Origin: Blautia sp. MSJ-9
Lineage (GTDB): Bacteria; Bacillota; Clostridia; Lachnospirales; Lachnospiraceae
Direction of reading: 5' to 3'
Assembly (NCBI RefSeq): GCF_018919065.1
Contig: NZ_JAHLQG010000002.1
Coordinates: 1 to 39,287, forward strand
Length of the DNA: 39,287 bases
This document shows positions 39,259 through 39,287 of this stretch, piece after piece. A program made the position numbers and the translations under genes. Each line of letters starts with the position of its first letter. The first letter of the stretch is position 1. The notes below the pieces were generated by a model. The model was not told where the DNA came from and made no database searches. It saw nothing but the letters and a program-made list of their open reading frames with translations.

Positions 39259-39287
39259 TCGTCCTCCTTATTAGGATTTATTCTTAA
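39169..39287. repeat. Terminal overlap, copy 2
   Basis: Exact copy of 1-119. It contains the first 30 codons of perR, its ribosome binding site (AGGAGGAC) and 29 bp of upstream DNA. Joining the ends gives perR its upstream promoter region at 91-225. Confidence 0.9.

Noticed and set aside
1..39287. tRNA, rRNA, relaxase or conjugation genes
   Set aside because: I looked for cloverleaf-type sequences, relaxase HxH motifs and type IV secretion ATPases and found none. A very short or divergent case could have been missed.

Overview
The window looks like one complete circular plasmid. Its first 119 bases (1-119) are repeated exactly as its last 119 (39169-39287), so the real molecule is about 39,168 bp, opened inside perR. 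It carries its own replication and partition modules: a winged-helix-type Rep, four 19-bp iterons, a perfect DnaA box, a primase-like protein, ParA with a ribbon-helix-helix partner, phased 11-bp centromere-like repeats, and a resolvase. I see no relaxase, conjugation or phage structural gene. Low GC, strong Shine-Dalgarno sites, c-di-GMP-responsive hybrid kinases, rubrerythrin/rubredoxin and DUF3791/Rpn-type genes suggest an anaerobic gut Bacillota, most like Lachnospiraceae. All family names come from memory and from motifs visible in the sequence; no database was searched.

Layout. (1) About 34.5 kb to the end and then 0.2-1.7 kb across the junction, all leftward: an oxidative-stress island. 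It holds perR, a flavin-reductase/rubredoxin/rubrerythrin fusion and rubredoxin, then a RACo-like ASKHA ATPase and a tandem HD-GYP protein. A small membrane protein, Bcp peroxiredoxin and YaaA lie on the other side of the junction. (2) 1.7-16.2 kb, all leftward: a sensory island of four hybrid histidine kinases (each with HisKA, HATPase and receiver, none with HPt or an output domain), one diguanylate cyclase and one lipoprotein. (3) 16.2-17.4 kb: a tyrosine recombinase beside a 198-bp segment bounded by 25-bp perfect inverted repeats. (4) 17.4-25.6 kb: small RNAs, orphan genes, a second tyrosine recombinase, a ~0.5-kb structured non-coding region, a type I toxin-antitoxin-like locus and an IS256-family remnant. 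(5) 23.3-31.9 kb: replication, partition, a KfrA-like coiled coil, resolvase and an XRE repressor. (6) 32-34.5 kb: DUF3791 gene, small RNAs and gene remnants.

How it may work together. The plasmid encodes its own c-di-GMP circuit: a GGDEF cyclase (9877-11547), a class-I c-di-GMP riboswitch with terminator in front of a hybrid kinase (3981-6839), and an HD-GYP phosphodiesterase candidate (34569-35765). Two sensory operons appear phase-variable by different routes. The cyclase operon has a run of ten G between its -35 and -10, giving a 19-bp spacer. The lipoprotein-kinase operon lies beside an invertible segment whose strong promoter points away from it (OFF) in this assembly. If so, individual cells would switch their sensing repertoire stochastically, while maintenance rests on partition, multimer resolution and a par/Fst-like antisense-RNA addiction locus.
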